Positions 27,105 through 36,508 of a stretch of DNA of 64,000 nt are shown in pieces. The notes below the pieces were generated by a model. That model did no database searches, was not told the DNA's origin, and was given only the letters and a program-made list of their open reading frames with translations. The DNA lies in the NCBI RefSeq assembly GCF_030272695.1, contig NZ_JARFYN010000009.1, positions 123,592 to 187,591 on the forward strand. Direction: 5' to 3'. This stretch comes from Martinezella calliandrae. GTDB taxonomy: Bacteria; Pseudomonadota; Alphaproteobacteria; Rhizobiales; Rhizobiaceae. Every line of letters starts with the position of its first letter. The stretch's first letter is position 1. Both the position numbers and the translations under genes were made by a program.

Positions 27105-27443
27105 ATGTTTTCACGACGTTTCTTACTTAAGGCACTTTTGACTGGTGCCACCATCGCGCCAATAGTGGCGATCCTCCCCGCAGAAGCCGACGCTCAAAGA
27201 TCTCAGAGACCGGGAGATCGGCCGAATCGCCCACCTCCACGTCCTCGCTCCGAGCGAAGGCCGCCGCCACGGCGTGGCCATGTCTGGGTACCAGGATACT
27301 GGGAATGGAGCGTCCGCAGACGCGACTATGTGTGGGTGCCTGGCCGTTGGATTGCCGCGAGACCTGGTTTCCACTATCGGCAGCCGCGCTGGACCAAACG
27401 CAACGGCGAGTGGATGTTCATCCATGGCCAATGGGTGCGGTGA
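27105..27443 (+). CDS. YXWGXW-repeat secreted protein
   Basis: 112 residues. A twin-arginine-like N-terminus (SRRFLLKALLTGATIAPIVA) is followed by a Pro/Arg-rich linker. Three copies of the short aromatic repeat follow: HVWVPGYWEWSVRRRDY, VWVPGRWIAARPGFHY and GEWMFIHGQWVR. This is the YXWGXW family of small envelope proteins of unknown role. ATG 27105 is chosen over 27078 because it begins the signal. It sits just upstream of another Tat-type secreted enzyme gene. Confidence 0.75.
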   Translation: MFSRRFLLKALLTGATIAPIVAILPAEADAQRSQRPGDRPNRPPPRPRSERRPPPRRGHVWVPGYWEWSVRRRDYVWVPGRWIAARPGFHYRQPRWTKRNGEWMFIHGQWVR

Positions 27444-27476
27444 CCGTACTGTCGCTCAAAGTGAACGAGGCAAGCC

Positions 27477-28947
27477 ATGTTTTCTTGCACGTCCGGGGAT
27501 GCACCTGAGAAACCCGCTGAACATATCGACTGCCTCTGCCATCGCCCGGAAATCCAGTCCCTGACCCGGCGGATCAATGTGGATCTATCGCGCCGGGGCT
27601 TTGTGGCAGGTATGGCGGCATCGGTGGCGGCATTGGGGTTCGGCAGCCGCGCCAAGGCGCAGATCGCCGCTGACGCGCGGACGTCACTCCCCCATCCTGT
27701 TCACGAATTTCCGGCTGTTCGACGGTAAATCCGGTGCGCTGCAAGACGGATATCGCCTGCTTGTCGACGGAAGCCGGATCAAGTCCCTGGTACGAGAGGA
27801 TCACGCCCCTCCAGAGCGCACGAAGGTCATTGATTGTGGCGGTCGCACCATCATGCCCGGCCTTATCGACGCCCATTGGCACGCCCTGTTCGCCGCCTTA
27901 CCGATCCAGGTGCTGATGAGCGCGGATATCGGTTACATTTTCCTGGCTGCCAGCACGGAAGCCGAACGAACGCTGATGCGCGGCTTCACAACCGTTCGGG
28001 ATGTCGGCGGGCCTGCATTCGCCTTGAAACAGGCGATCGACGACGGCCTGATTAGCGGCCCGCGAATCTATCCATCCGGAGCGATGATCACCACGAGCGG
28101 CGGGCATGGGGACCTGCGGCCACTATCAGATATACCGAGAAGCCTCGGTGGGCCTGTCAGCGTGAGCGAACAGACCGGTGGCGGTGCGGTCGCAGACAGC
28201 GCGGCGGAGGTCCAGCTCAGGGCCCGCGAGCAGCTGTTGCAGGGCGCCTCGCAACTCAAGCTGGTTGGCGGCGGCGGCGTGTCTTCGCCGCGCAGTCCGC
28301 TGGATATGTCGACCTTCAGCGAAAGCGAGCTTCGCGTAGCCGTCGAGGTCGCCAAGGACTGGAACACCTACATAACCGTACATGCCTATGCGCCGAATAC
28401 GGTTCAACGAGCGATCACGGCAGGCGCCGCTTGTATCGAGCATGCGCATCTGATGGACGATGAAACGGCTAGGATGATGTCCGACAAAGGGATCTGGCTC
28501 AGCATTCAGCCCTTCCTGAACGACGATGATTCCGTCCCGCTGACAGGTCCGAGCAGAGCCAAGATGCTGCAGGTATTTGCCGGTACCAACAGTGCATATG
28601 AGCTCGCCAACAAGCATCGGATCAAGACGGCTTTCGGCACCGATCTGTTGTTTTCGGGCGCGTTGACTGTGCGTCAGGGCACTATGCTCACCCATCTGGC
28701 TAAATGGTACAATAATGCCGAAATCCTGATGATGGCGACCGCCAGGAACGCCGAGCTGCTTGCACTTTCCAACCTGCGCAATCCCTATCCTGGCAAGCTT
28801 GGAGTCATAGAAGACGGCGCTTTTGCCGATCTCTTGCTTGTGGACGGTGACCCTTTGGCGGATATCACGCTTGTCGCCAATCCCGACAAGAATTTCCTGA
28901 TGATCATGAAGGACGGGAAGATATACAAGGACAAGATCAGCACGTAG
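27477..28947 (+). pseudogene. Exported amidohydrolase gene with a frameshift after the Tat signal
   Basis: From ATG 27477 (GAGGCAA before it) the first frame gives CLCHRPEIQSLTRRINVD and a Tat signal LSRRGFVAGMAASVAALGFG, ending near AQIAADARTSLP. The enzyme then continues in the +1 frame from SPILFTNFRLFDGKS to 28947. Metal-site motifs of the imidazolonepropionase-like amidohydrolases are intact: MPGLIDAHWHALF, TTVRDVGG, TVHAYAPN, CIEHAHLM and FGTDLLFSG. One extra C in the C5 run 27689-27693 explains the break, so the gene is otherwise complete (about 490 codons). It is real decay or a sequencing error. Confidence 0.75.
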
Positions 28948-29046
28948 GATAACGCCTTCGACCGACCGTCGTGCGGCTTCGATCTGATATCCACAAAAGT
29001 TTCGACAGTACCGACGATATCGTTTCTTACGTTCCGATGGATATTC

Positions 29047-30084
29047 ATGGCTAATGATCGAACCATACTCGTTCTCCTCGGCATTATCGCCGCAATAGCG
29101 GTCCTTACTACTCTCCATCTTGCTGCTGTTATTTTTGCGCCGGTCGCTTGCGCTCTCTTCATCATTGCCATCGTATGGCCGATGCAAAGGACGCTTCAGT
29201 CCTATCTGCCGCAGCTCCTTGCGCTGGCGCTTGTGGTCGCGGTTGTCCTCGTTGTGTTTATCCTCTTCGCTTCCGTTGCTGCCTGGGGCTTCGGGCGTAT
29301 CGCGCGATCATTGATATCGGACGCTCAACGATTCCAGATGCTTTACGACCACGCCGTCATCTGGCTGGAGGACCATGGCGTGGTCGTCGCCGGCATTTGG
29401 AGCGAGCATTTCAACATGAGTTGGGCCATGGGAATGTTGCAGGGGCTGACAGCGCGCCTCAACACCTTGATTTCTTTCTGGCTCGTGGTCCTCGTCTATG
29501 TGCTGCTCGGGCTTCTCGAAATCGCTCCCGTCAGCCGAAGGATTCGGACGTTGATGGGAACGGAAACGGCACGCATACTGATCGACGGCTGCAGCCTGAC
29601 TGCCGCCAAGTTTCGCCGCTACATGCTGATCAGGACGATCATGAGCATCGTGACCGGAGCGATGGTCTGGGTGTTTGCTCTTTCGTTCGGCCTTCAATTC
29701 GCCGCCGAGTGGGGCATCATCGCCTTCACCCTGAACTACATACCATTCATCGGGCCGTTCGTCGCCACGTTGTTGCCGACGCTCTATGCACTGGCCCAAT
29801 TCGAATCCCTGCAGGCCGCGCTGATTGTCTTCGCATGCCTCAATGTCGTCCAGTTCGCATTCGGCAGCTATATCGAGCCACGCGTGGCCGGCAACGCACT
29901 GGCTATTTCGTCGTTCGTGGTGCTGTTTTCGGTTTTCCTTTGGACGGTAATCTGGGGGCTGTTCGGTGCTTTCATCGGGGTTCCGATCACGATCGCCATA
30001 CTGACGTTCTGTGAGCAATCTCCTGCTACACGATGGCTGGCGGATTTGCAGAGAGCCAAGGATGACGGGAAGGACCGGCGCTAA
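29047..30084 (+). CDS. AI-2E family (UPF0118) permease
   Basis: 345 residues with about eight transmembrane segments. The family motif region is present: KFRRYMLIRTIMSIVTGAMV, NYIPFIGPFVATLLPTLYAL, GSYIEPRVAGNALAISSFVVL and GLFGAFIGVPITIAIL. Members export autoinducer-like signals or act as Na+(Li+)/H+ antiporters. Its last four bases overlap the end of the convergent phosphoesterase gene. No AI-2 synthesis gene is nearby, so the cargo is unknown. Confidence 0.85.
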   Translation: MANDRTILVLLGIIAAIAVLTTLHLAAVIFAPVACALFIIAIVWPMQRTLQSYLPQLLALALVVAVVLVVFILFASVAAWGFGRIARSLISDAQRFQMLYDHAVIWLEDHGVVVAGIWSEHFNMSWAMGMLQGLTARLNTLISFWLVVLVYVLLGLLEIAPVSRRIRTLMGTETARILIDGCSLTAAKFRRYMLIRTIMSIVTGAMVWVFALSFGLQFAAEWGIIAFTLNYIPFIGPFVATLLPTLYALAQFESLQAALIVFACLNVVQFAFGSYIEPRVAGNALAISSFVVLFSVFLWTVIWGLFGAFIGVPITIAILTFCEQSPATRWLADLQRAKDDGKDRR

Positions 30085-31826
30085 ACGGAAAGATCGGAGC
30101 CTGGGACATCCACGCGTTCTGGTGGAAGCATCACCAATACGCCTTCCCGGTCGATCCCAAATGTGTGGACATGAAAATGGGTGACGTCCCGGCCTGTGCT
30201 CCCCATGACGGGAGAAGGGGCCGAGACGATTTTAAGCTTCCCACAGTGTCCTATCCAGTCGATATGGCGATGGCCATGCATGACGATGATCCTGTCGCCT
30301 AACTGCTGCAGTTGCCGTACAAACCAGGAGCCGTTGATCAAGGCGGTGCCGATCCGCACCGAAAACGCCTTCGAAAGGCCTGGATATTCGATCAGATGAT
30401 GGTGCAGAGCCACAATCCAGGAAGCGCGCGGAAACCGTTTTATAACCGCCTTGATCGCTTTCGATTGTTCGGACGATATCAGCCCGAGCGCATTCGTGAA
30501 GGAGAAATGTGTCTGAGCGGTGGAATCCAGCAGGATGATTCCGAGACCTTCGTCTTCATTCGGCGGCAGGATCATCGGGAAGGCCTCCGCCCAGATCGTG
30601 GCAAGGCTCGCAGCCAGCCGAAAACCCCCGCGATCCGCGAATGTTGCGATATCGGTGCGGTAGGGCGCCAGCGCCTGGGCGAGGGTGGCGCCGAGCTCCC
30701 AGGTCGAGTGATCCACTACACGAACCCTGTTGGATTGCACCGTCGCCATTCCAGATAGCGCCCGCATCTCCCGCAGCCGTCGGGCAGGACTGATCGGTAG
30801 GTCGAGCCGGGCGGGATTGGCTCGGTCCACCACGTTGATATCGTGATTGCCGGGCAGAAGAAGCGTTCGTTCGGCCAACTCCGGATAACGCGACAGGGTG
30901 GTCGAAAATTCTGCCCATTCGGGTGATCGGCCGGCATCGGTTATATCGCCGGTGATCAGGATATGATCCAGCCGATTTTCGCTATCGATCGCCGAGAGCC
31001 TCACAAAAAGTTGCGCCAGCCGGTCGTTGCCGCGCGGTCCCGATCGTCCGCTCTCGATGCGAAAGCCATATTGCTCGCCGACGACATGGATGTCGGACAG
31101 GTGTGCGACCCGCCATTTCCGTGTCAGCTCCGATTGATGGCTGAAGCCGATGAAGCCCTGCGGCTGGTCCATTGCGGCGTCGGCGAGACCCCAGACCAGT
31201 GCGGCCCCTGCACAATAGATGCAGAGGATGATGAGCGCGTTGGCGAGGGTGGGAACGACAAGTGAAAGAGGCGCCGTCAAATCGGAGAGGTCGCCCGTCC
31301 AACGTGAATAGGGCCATGAAACGGCAATCACCGCTAGGCAGAACAGACATAGAAGCAGGCCCGCGACCGCTGCGCTCACGCCACGCAACCGGGCCCGACG
31401 CTTCTCGTTCAGCCGGCTCTCGAACATCGCTTCCAGAAAATGGCGCACAGCTTCGCGAAACAGCGCGTAAGCCGGTTGTATCGCCAGCGAATTCAGTGAC
31501 CAGAAACCCTGTTCGGCAGCGCGATGGAGTGGTTTCCCGCCGAGCCAGCCGATCGCGGCAACGATCAGGAGAATGATGAATGGCCAGATGCCGCGGTAGG
31601 AACTTGCAAGGCTGCGCGAGAATTGTGCGAGCCAGGCGGTCCCGACAAGCGGCACCAACCCCAGCACCAGGGCCGGTAGGGCGACCAGCAAGAACCAGAC
31701 CAGGATGAGTTTAGGAAGGCTGATTTCCGCAAGAAGGCTGCCGGTCAGAGACAGCAGCGAGCGCCGCTTGGTGCTGGAGGCGTCCGCTTCGACGTCGCCC
31801 ATTTTGGGATCGATCAGCGTGGTCAT
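30081..31826 (-). CDS. Membrane-anchored calcineurin-like metallophosphoesterase
   Basis: About 581 residues from ATG 31826. The N-terminal third has four or five hydrophobic helices (LPKLILVWFLLVALPALVLG, WPFIILLIVAAIGWLGG, AAVAGLLLCLFCLAVIAVSW, ANALIILCIYCAGAALVWGL). The cytosolic phosphoesterase domain has every metal-site motif: VAHLSDIHVVG, LITGDITDAG, LPGNHDIN, VALHHHLIE and MHGHRH. The two di-metal Asp/His sets are intact, so it is likely active, perhaps on a lipid or cyclic-nucleotide substrate. The membrane-domain fusion is not typical of CpdA-type enzymes. Confidence 0.8.
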   Translation of the reverse strand: MTTLIDPKMGDVEADASSTKRRSLLSLTGSLLAEISLPKLILVWFLLVALPALVLGLVPLVGTAWLAQFSRSLASSYRGIWPFIILLIVAAIGWLGGKPLHRAAEQGFWSLNSLAIQPAYALFREAVRHFLEAMFESRLNEKRRARLRGVSAAVAGLLLCLFCLAVIAVSWPYSRWTGDLSDLTAPLSLVVPTLANALIILCIYCAGAALVWGLADAAMDQPQGFIGFSHQSELTRKWRVAHLSDIHVVGEQYGFRIESGRSGPRGNDRLAQLFVRLSAIDSENRLDHILITGDITDAGRSPEWAEFSTTLSRYPELAERTLLLPGNHDINVVDRANPARLDLPISPARRLREMRALSGMATVQSNRVRVVDHSTWELGATLAQALAPYRTDIATFADRGGFRLAASLATIWAEAFPMILPPNEDEGLGIILLDSTAQTHFSFTNALGLISSEQSKAIKAVIKRFPRASWIVALHHHLIEYPGLSKAFSVRIGTALINGSWFVRQLQQLGDRIIVMHGHRHIDWIGHCGKLKIVSAPSPVMGSTGRDVTHFHVHTFGIDREGVLVMLPPERVDVPGSDLSV

Positions 31827-31987
31827 CGAATAATGCCTATCTGAACGGATTACACCACGGAAAAGATCGTTTCCTCGCTCAGAATGCATTGTCGCTGCGC
31901 AAGATGGACCCTGGCGTCGATCTTGCGAACGACGCACAGGATAGATCCTGGCATCCTTTTCGGCAGTTGGTCGGGTGTCGCGCGAAA

Positions 31988-32506
31988 CTACGTCTTTGTG
32001 CCGTCCGCTTCAGCCGCCTTGGAAGCACTTTCAAGAGCGTCGCGAAGGATCTGTTCCTTGGTTTCGTCGAGTGACGTCTTGAGCACGTGGCCGCCGTATC
32101 CCTGGATTTCTTTCAATACCTTGTCGGAGGTGATGGACTGGACCAGCAGAAATAGGGCGCCATTTCCTGGGTGCAGGCTGGCGGCAAGATCCTTCATGAA
32201 GGCGTCGTTTATACCGACATCGGTCAAGGCGCCGCCAATGGCGCCCGATGCGGCACCGACGGCCACGCCAAGGATCGGGTTGAGGAACAACACGCCTATG
32301 AGCAAGCCCCAGAAGCTGCCAGAGATCGCGCCGGTCGCCGTCGTATTCATAAGCTGGTTGAGCTTGATCTTTCCAGACTCGGTCTTGGTGGCGATGACAG
32401 CGTCGCCAAGCTTGATCAAATATTCCTTCTGCAGCTCAAGGAGCCGTTGCCGGACTTCCTCGGCCTTAGATTCCGTGGGGTAAACGATGACGATGAGATC
32501 TGACAT
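31988..32506 (-). CDS. DUF1269 family protein
   Basis: 172 residues from ATG 32506, preceded by GAGGGAGC. MSDLIVIVYPTESKAEEVR opens the DUF1269 domain, then a Gly-rich hydrophobic hairpin (ISGSFWGLLIGVLFLNPILG and VAVGAASGAIGGALTDVGI) and ALFLLVQSITSDKVLKEI near the end. Family members are small proteins linked to stress and membrane association, with no established activity. It faces away from the SDR gene and has its own palindrome upstream. Confidence 0.85.
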   Translation of the reverse strand: MSDLIVIVYPTESKAEEVRQRLLELQKEYLIKLGDAVIATKTESGKIKLNQLMNTTATGAISGSFWGLLIGVLFLNPILGVAVGAASGAIGGALTDVGINDAFMKDLAASLHPGNGALFLLVQSITSDKVLKEIQGYGGHVLKTSLDETKEQILRDALESASKAAEADGTKT

Positions 32507-32589
32507 GTGAGCTCCCTCGACGACACTGGGTTGGATCACAGGCATTGTATGTTTTCGGCTTTGCGAAGAAATTAGTTCAGAATCTCGCA

Positions 32590-32603
32590 ACTGTGCGCAC
32601 AGT
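32590..32603. promoter_or_regulatory. Perfect 14-bp palindrome upstream of the DUF1269 gene
   Basis: ACTGTGCGCACAGT is a perfect palindrome centred 90 bases upstream of the DUF1269 start. Such sites bind dimeric repressors; none can be assigned. Otherwise 32507-33013 contains only unrecognised sequence before the SDR gene. Confidence 0.35.
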
Positions 32604-33013
32604 CTCTTTCTGACGTGGCAATCGGAGGTCGCTCGCATCTCCAGCACTTACCGGCAGCAGTGTCCGAGGCCCGTCGCGGCGATGCGGGCCCCAGTGGGAC
32701 GGGAGCGATGGGCAAACCTGGTCCTGCAATGCAATATATGGGATTCTGTGATCAGAATTGAGATTTCACGCCATTTCAAGCCCAGCTCATCCACGCTACA
32801 AAATTGGTGCTAGATATTCCGAATTGTGTGGCCAGACAGGCAATGGTTGCATCGGCCTGTTTCCAGATCTGCTTCAACGTCAAAACGTTGGAGGGGACGC
32901 CAGCCGAAATCTTGCACAGTTTTTCGGCATCTCGCTTTAGGACGTACGGCGCTGCAGCCCTCTCGGAACCGGAAGGAAGATTTTCTGCGGGTTTCAGGGA
33001 AGGAGATGTCATC

Positions 33014-33790
33014 TTGAAAGGGCGGGTGGCAGTCGTAACGGGTTCGACGAGCGGTATCGGCCTTGGAATTGCGTGCAAGCTAGCCGCAGGCGGCGCCGAT
33101 CTTTTGATCAATGGGCCTGGAGATGCCCGGGCGAATGAAGCGCTCTGCCGGGAAATCGCCAAAGTCTATGGCGTTCGGGTGGTGTTCGGGGCAGCAGATC
33201 TCTCGAACGCGGAGGAGGCCATCGAGCTCATCGGCCATGCAACCGATGCCATGGGGCGTATCGATATCCTGGTCAACAATGCGGGCATTCAGCCACCTGA
33301 TTCCGCGCTGACATCTGCCGCGAAGCAATGGGATGTAACAATCGCAATCAATCTGACAGCCGTCTGGCTGACGATACGTGCGGTTCTTCCACAGATGCTT
33401 GAGCGCCGTTGGGGAAGGATCATCAATGTTGCGCCCATGTGCCGGGCCGATGCGGAAAACAAAAGCGCCGCCCAGGCATCGAAATACGGCGTGATTGGCT
33501 TGACGAAGGATGTGGCGGTCGATCTCGCGGGCTGCGGTGTTACCTGCAATGTGATTTGTCCGGGCTGGGTGCCCAGCCCTCATGTCAGCACGATCAGTAA
33601 CGATGCCAAAGGTGCCAACGATCGCCGCCCTAAGACCCGCCGGAAAACACCCGTTGGAGAGTTGCAACTATCCTATGAGCTGAAGGCGCCGGACCAGCTC
33701 GGTTCACTCGCCGCCTTTCTCTGTTCTGATGCTGCAGCTCAGGTAAACGGCGTGGCGCTGCCCGTCGACGGAGGCTGGTTCGGGCGATGA
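33014..33790 (+). CDS. SDR family protein close to 3-hydroxybutyrate dehydrogenase, catalytic Ser and Tyr missing
   Basis: 258 residues from TTG 33014 (AAGGAGATG before it), the length of BdhA. TGSTSGIGLGIA (NAD site) and ILVNNAGIQ are intact, and the C-terminus LAAFLCSDAAAQVNGVALPVDGGW is BdhA-like. The catalytic Ser of the INVAS motif is Pro here (INVAPMCRA). The Tyr of YxxxK is Ala: NKSAAQASKYG replaces the usual KSAYVAAKHG, with only the Lys kept. It should therefore bind NAD but not reduce or oxidise by the normal route. Either it is a non-catalytic paralogue or a gene early in decay. Confidence 0.75.
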   Translation: MKGRVAVVTGSTSGIGLGIACKLAAGGADLLINGPGDARANEALCREIAKVYGVRVVFGAADLSNAEEAIELIGHATDAMGRIDILVNNAGIQPPDSALTSAAKQWDVTIAINLTAVWLTIRAVLPQMLERRWGRIINVAPMCRADAENKSAAQASKYGVIGLTKDVAVDLAGCGVTCNVICPGWVPSPHVSTISNDAKGANDRRPKTRRKTPVGELQLSYELKAPDQLGSLAAFLCSDAAAQVNGVALPVDGGWFGR

Positions 33791-33939
33791 TCTGGCGCCG
33801 CCGCGCGCTCATTCCCATGACGCCGATCTTCACCCGCCTATGTCTAATCTTCACGAGCACGTTCAACGCATAGCAACTATCAATAATCTTGCCTACGGCA
33901 GACGTGGCGTGGGGCCCACCAATCATCGGGAGCGTTCAT

Positions 33940-34998
33940 ATGTTCAATATGTCTAAGCTCTTGCATGCCATCGACGTCGCAGGTGTCGGCGACACGCTGA
34001 CTGCTTCGATCGATTTCACCACACTGGAATATCCGCCGCACGAGCAGTTCGATGCCTTTCGGTCCATGAGGGAAGGGGTCGAGGAGGGTCGGCTTGTCCA
34101 AAGCAATGGCGCCACTTTTCCGGCGCGCCAGGTCGTTTGGGATCTCGGGAAGATGGTCTTCGCCTATACCAGGCTTCCCGGCGACGGTTGTATTTACGGG
34201 TGGCGCCATCTGAGGAAGCCGATATTCGACCATTGGTACATCTTGCTACCTCTTCAGTCCTCCGGGTACAACGATTGTGAGGAAATTCCGGCCGGCATGC
34301 CGACATTGCACTGCCTTGAAAGGCCGTTTGAATCGCAAACAGCAGCATCGGGCAGTTTGGCCCTTTACGTGCCCCACGACTTGTTCGTGGCCGGCGACCA
34401 TATGGCAAACGTCGAGTTCGGCGGCGGGCTAGGCTCGCTGCTGGCGGATTACATGCTGCTTCTACACAGGTCGTTGCATGAGGTCCGATTGACCGAGACT
34501 TCCTATATCGTCGATGCCACTCGTGCCCTTCTTGCTGCATGTGTGGCTCCATCGCGCGAGGGCATCGCAAAGGCACAAAGTCCGATCGATCGGACGATCA
34601 TGGAAAGGGCGCGACAGCTGATCGCGCGCAAGCTTCTGGATGCCGATTTGACGGTCGACAGTCTTTGCCGGGATCTCGGCCTTTCGAGGGCACGTCTTTA
34701 TCGGCTTTTCGAAGCGGACGGCGGCATCCACGCCTACATTCGTCGCGAAAGGTTGCTTCAAACCCGTAAGGCGCTTTCCAACCAGGACGACCGGCGGCCG
34801 ATCTGCCAGATCGCCGAGCAATGGGGTTTTATCGATCCCTCCGCCTTCACTCGGGCTTTCAGACACGAGTTTGGTATATCGCCACGAGATGTTCGCTCGC
34901 AAGCAATTCGCGACAGTCTGCGCGTTTTCTCCGAGACCGGGACACGGCTTGCCTTGCAGGGGCAGAGCCTTGGTAACATGCTATCCCTCGCTGGATAG
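33940..34998 (+). CDS. AraC family regulator, paralogue 1
   Basis: 352 residues from ATG 33940 (GGAGCG before it). The N-terminal 'AraC-binding-like' domain has SIDFTTLEYPPHEQFDAFRS and ARQVVWDLGKMVFAYTRLPG. The C-terminal double HTH has LTVDSLCRDLGLSRARLYRLFE and CQIAEQWGFIDPSAFTRAFRHEFGISP. It is clearly paralogous to the gene at 36509 over its whole length. It lies 150 bases after the SDR pseudoenzyme and may regulate it; the effector is unknown. Confidence 0.85.
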   Translation: MFNMSKLLHAIDVAGVGDTLTASIDFTTLEYPPHEQFDAFRSMREGVEEGRLVQSNGATFPARQVVWDLGKMVFAYTRLPGDGCIYGWRHLRKPIFDHWYILLPLQSSGYNDCEEIPAGMPTLHCLERPFESQTAASGSLALYVPHDLFVAGDHMANVEFGGGLGSLLADYMLLLHRSLHEVRLTETSYIVDATRALLAACVAPSREGIAKAQSPIDRTIMERARQLIARKLLDADLTVDSLCRDLGLSRARLYRLFEADGGIHAYIRRERLLQTRKALSNQDDRRPICQIAEQWGFIDPSAFTRAFRHEFGISPRDVRSQAIRDSLRVFSETGTRLALQGQSLGNMLSLAG

Positions 34999-35135
34999 AT
35001 GACGTCCAGGCGCGGGCTGGCCTCAGCCACAATCAAATCAACCGCGCTTTGACGGTCTTTGCATCTGGTTTGTGGACATATCGAATCTTCGCCGACGAAA
35101 TTCGCGCATAGGATGGAAACAGACCTAGCCGCCGA

Positions 35136-36128
35136 TTATCCGTCGTCACGGCCCTCAATGAGGGAAGGGGCACGGCCGTAGTGCATATGGTAGGCGCGCG
35201 AAAAGCTTGAATAGCCTTCATAGCCGACGCGCCGCGCGATTTCGCTGATCGACAGCTGCCCAGCGCTTAGCAGATCCCTGGCTTCTTCCATTCGCACCAT
35301 CTGCGCATAAGCATGGGGCGTGGCACCAAATAGCTCGCGAAAGCCTATCGTCAGCTCATTGTGGTTAAGTCCGACACGAAGTGCCATCTGCTTGATGGTG
35401 GGTTGGTTGTGGATCTCTCTCCTGTAGATCGCCGCTGCGGTTTTAATCGCTTGGGCCTTGCTCTCGGCGGAGCGCAAACGGATTGCCCTTCGCAGGGCAA
35501 GGCCATTGAGCTGGGCAACGACATCACAGATGATCTCGATCGTCTTCGCCTTGAGATACATCGTCTTCAACGGCTCTTCGTACCTGCAGGAAATAATCTG
35601 ATCTGTGGTCGTGATGATGGAGGGTGTTGGCGGCAGCCTCAAGGCATCGGCCATTCCCACATCCGTGAGGAAGATTGGCTTATACAGCGCCGGAATGTTG
35701 TCTGGCCTCAGCCCGAAGTGATCGAGGAAATACTGTCTGTCGCAAGCGATCATAATCCCGCGAAATTTTGCTCCGACCGCGGTTTCCGAGATGGAGCGCG
35801 GGCAATTGGTGATCTGGATCTGCGCTGGGTTGACGCGTTCGACATGCTCACCAACACAGCGCTGATAAGAACCCTTGATGGTTATTTGAATGCAGATGAG
35901 GCCTCCGCGCGCCATTGCTATGCTATGGGATTGAAGGACTTCGAAATTCTGCACGTAAAGGAAGATGAAATCGTCGATCCGCCGATATTGGCCGTGTTCC
36001 CTGGCGCGGAAAATGCCCTCGGTGGGCCCAAGCGCATCGCTAATTCGCACGAACTCGTTATGGCGAAGTTCGCTCTGGATACCCCTCAGATCAAGTTCCA
36101 AGGATTTATGCTCCAAGGATTTTTGCAT
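35136..36128 (-). CDS. AraC family regulator (different subfamily), between the two paralogues
   Basis: 330 residues from ATG 36128; the frame opens at 36275 but the extra residues look non-coding. A ligand or dimer domain is followed by the AraC HTH pair: TIKQMALRVGLNHNELTIGFRELFGATPH and ISEIARRVGYEGYSSFSRAYHMHYGRAP, about residues 230-325. This matches the PchR-like group, whose members sense siderophores or small metabolites. It is unrelated in its N-terminus to the two AraC genes flanking it. The 380-base gap to the divergent 36509 gene shows only a short GTTGACAAC dyad near 36301. Confidence 0.8.
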   Translation of the reverse strand: MQKSLEHKSLELDLRGIQSELRHNEFVRISDALGPTEGIFRAREHGQYRRIDDFIFLYVQNFEVLQSHSIAMARGGLICIQITIKGSYQRCVGEHVERVNPAQIQITNCPRSISETAVGAKFRGIMIACDRQYFLDHFGLRPDNIPALYKPIFLTDVGMADALRLPPTPSIITTTDQIISCRYEEPLKTMYLKAKTIEIICDVVAQLNGLALRRAIRLRSAESKAQAIKTAAAIYRREIHNQPTIKQMALRVGLNHNELTIGFRELFGATPHAYAQMVRMEEARDLLSAGQLSISEIARRVGYEGYSSFSRAYHMHYGRAPSLIEGRDDG

Positions 36129-36508
36129 AGCGACTAACCGTAAGACACGTCTACGATAAGTTGAAGCTGATGTGGATGTCAGGTTCGGGCCTAAGCCTGA
36201 CTCACGGGCAAGCCTGCAGAAGCAAAAGCAGTATTTTTCAATGGGGAAAATAATTCGCAATCGCTTAAATAACAAGTCTGAAATCGTTGGTAGAGTCGAT
36301 GGTTGACAACAATCGATGATGGACTACCTTGTAATTGCGGTTGCGTCATTTTGGCATGAAATGCGCCGCATGGTTTTCCAGTTGACCAGCGAAAGACCGG
36401 CAGAAATCCGATTGCCACAGGCATTTCAGAGGGATTCCTGACCATAATAAGAACAGGATTGTGGACGTGTAAGCAGCTTCGTAGGCCTTAGCGCTTTGGA
36501 GTACGTCG

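Noticed and set aside
28126..29187. 353-residue minus-strand ORF antisense to the amidohydrolase gene
   Set aside because: No recognisable motif, and the opposite frame carries all the amidohydrolase metal motifs. It is an antisense shadow of GC-rich coding sequence.
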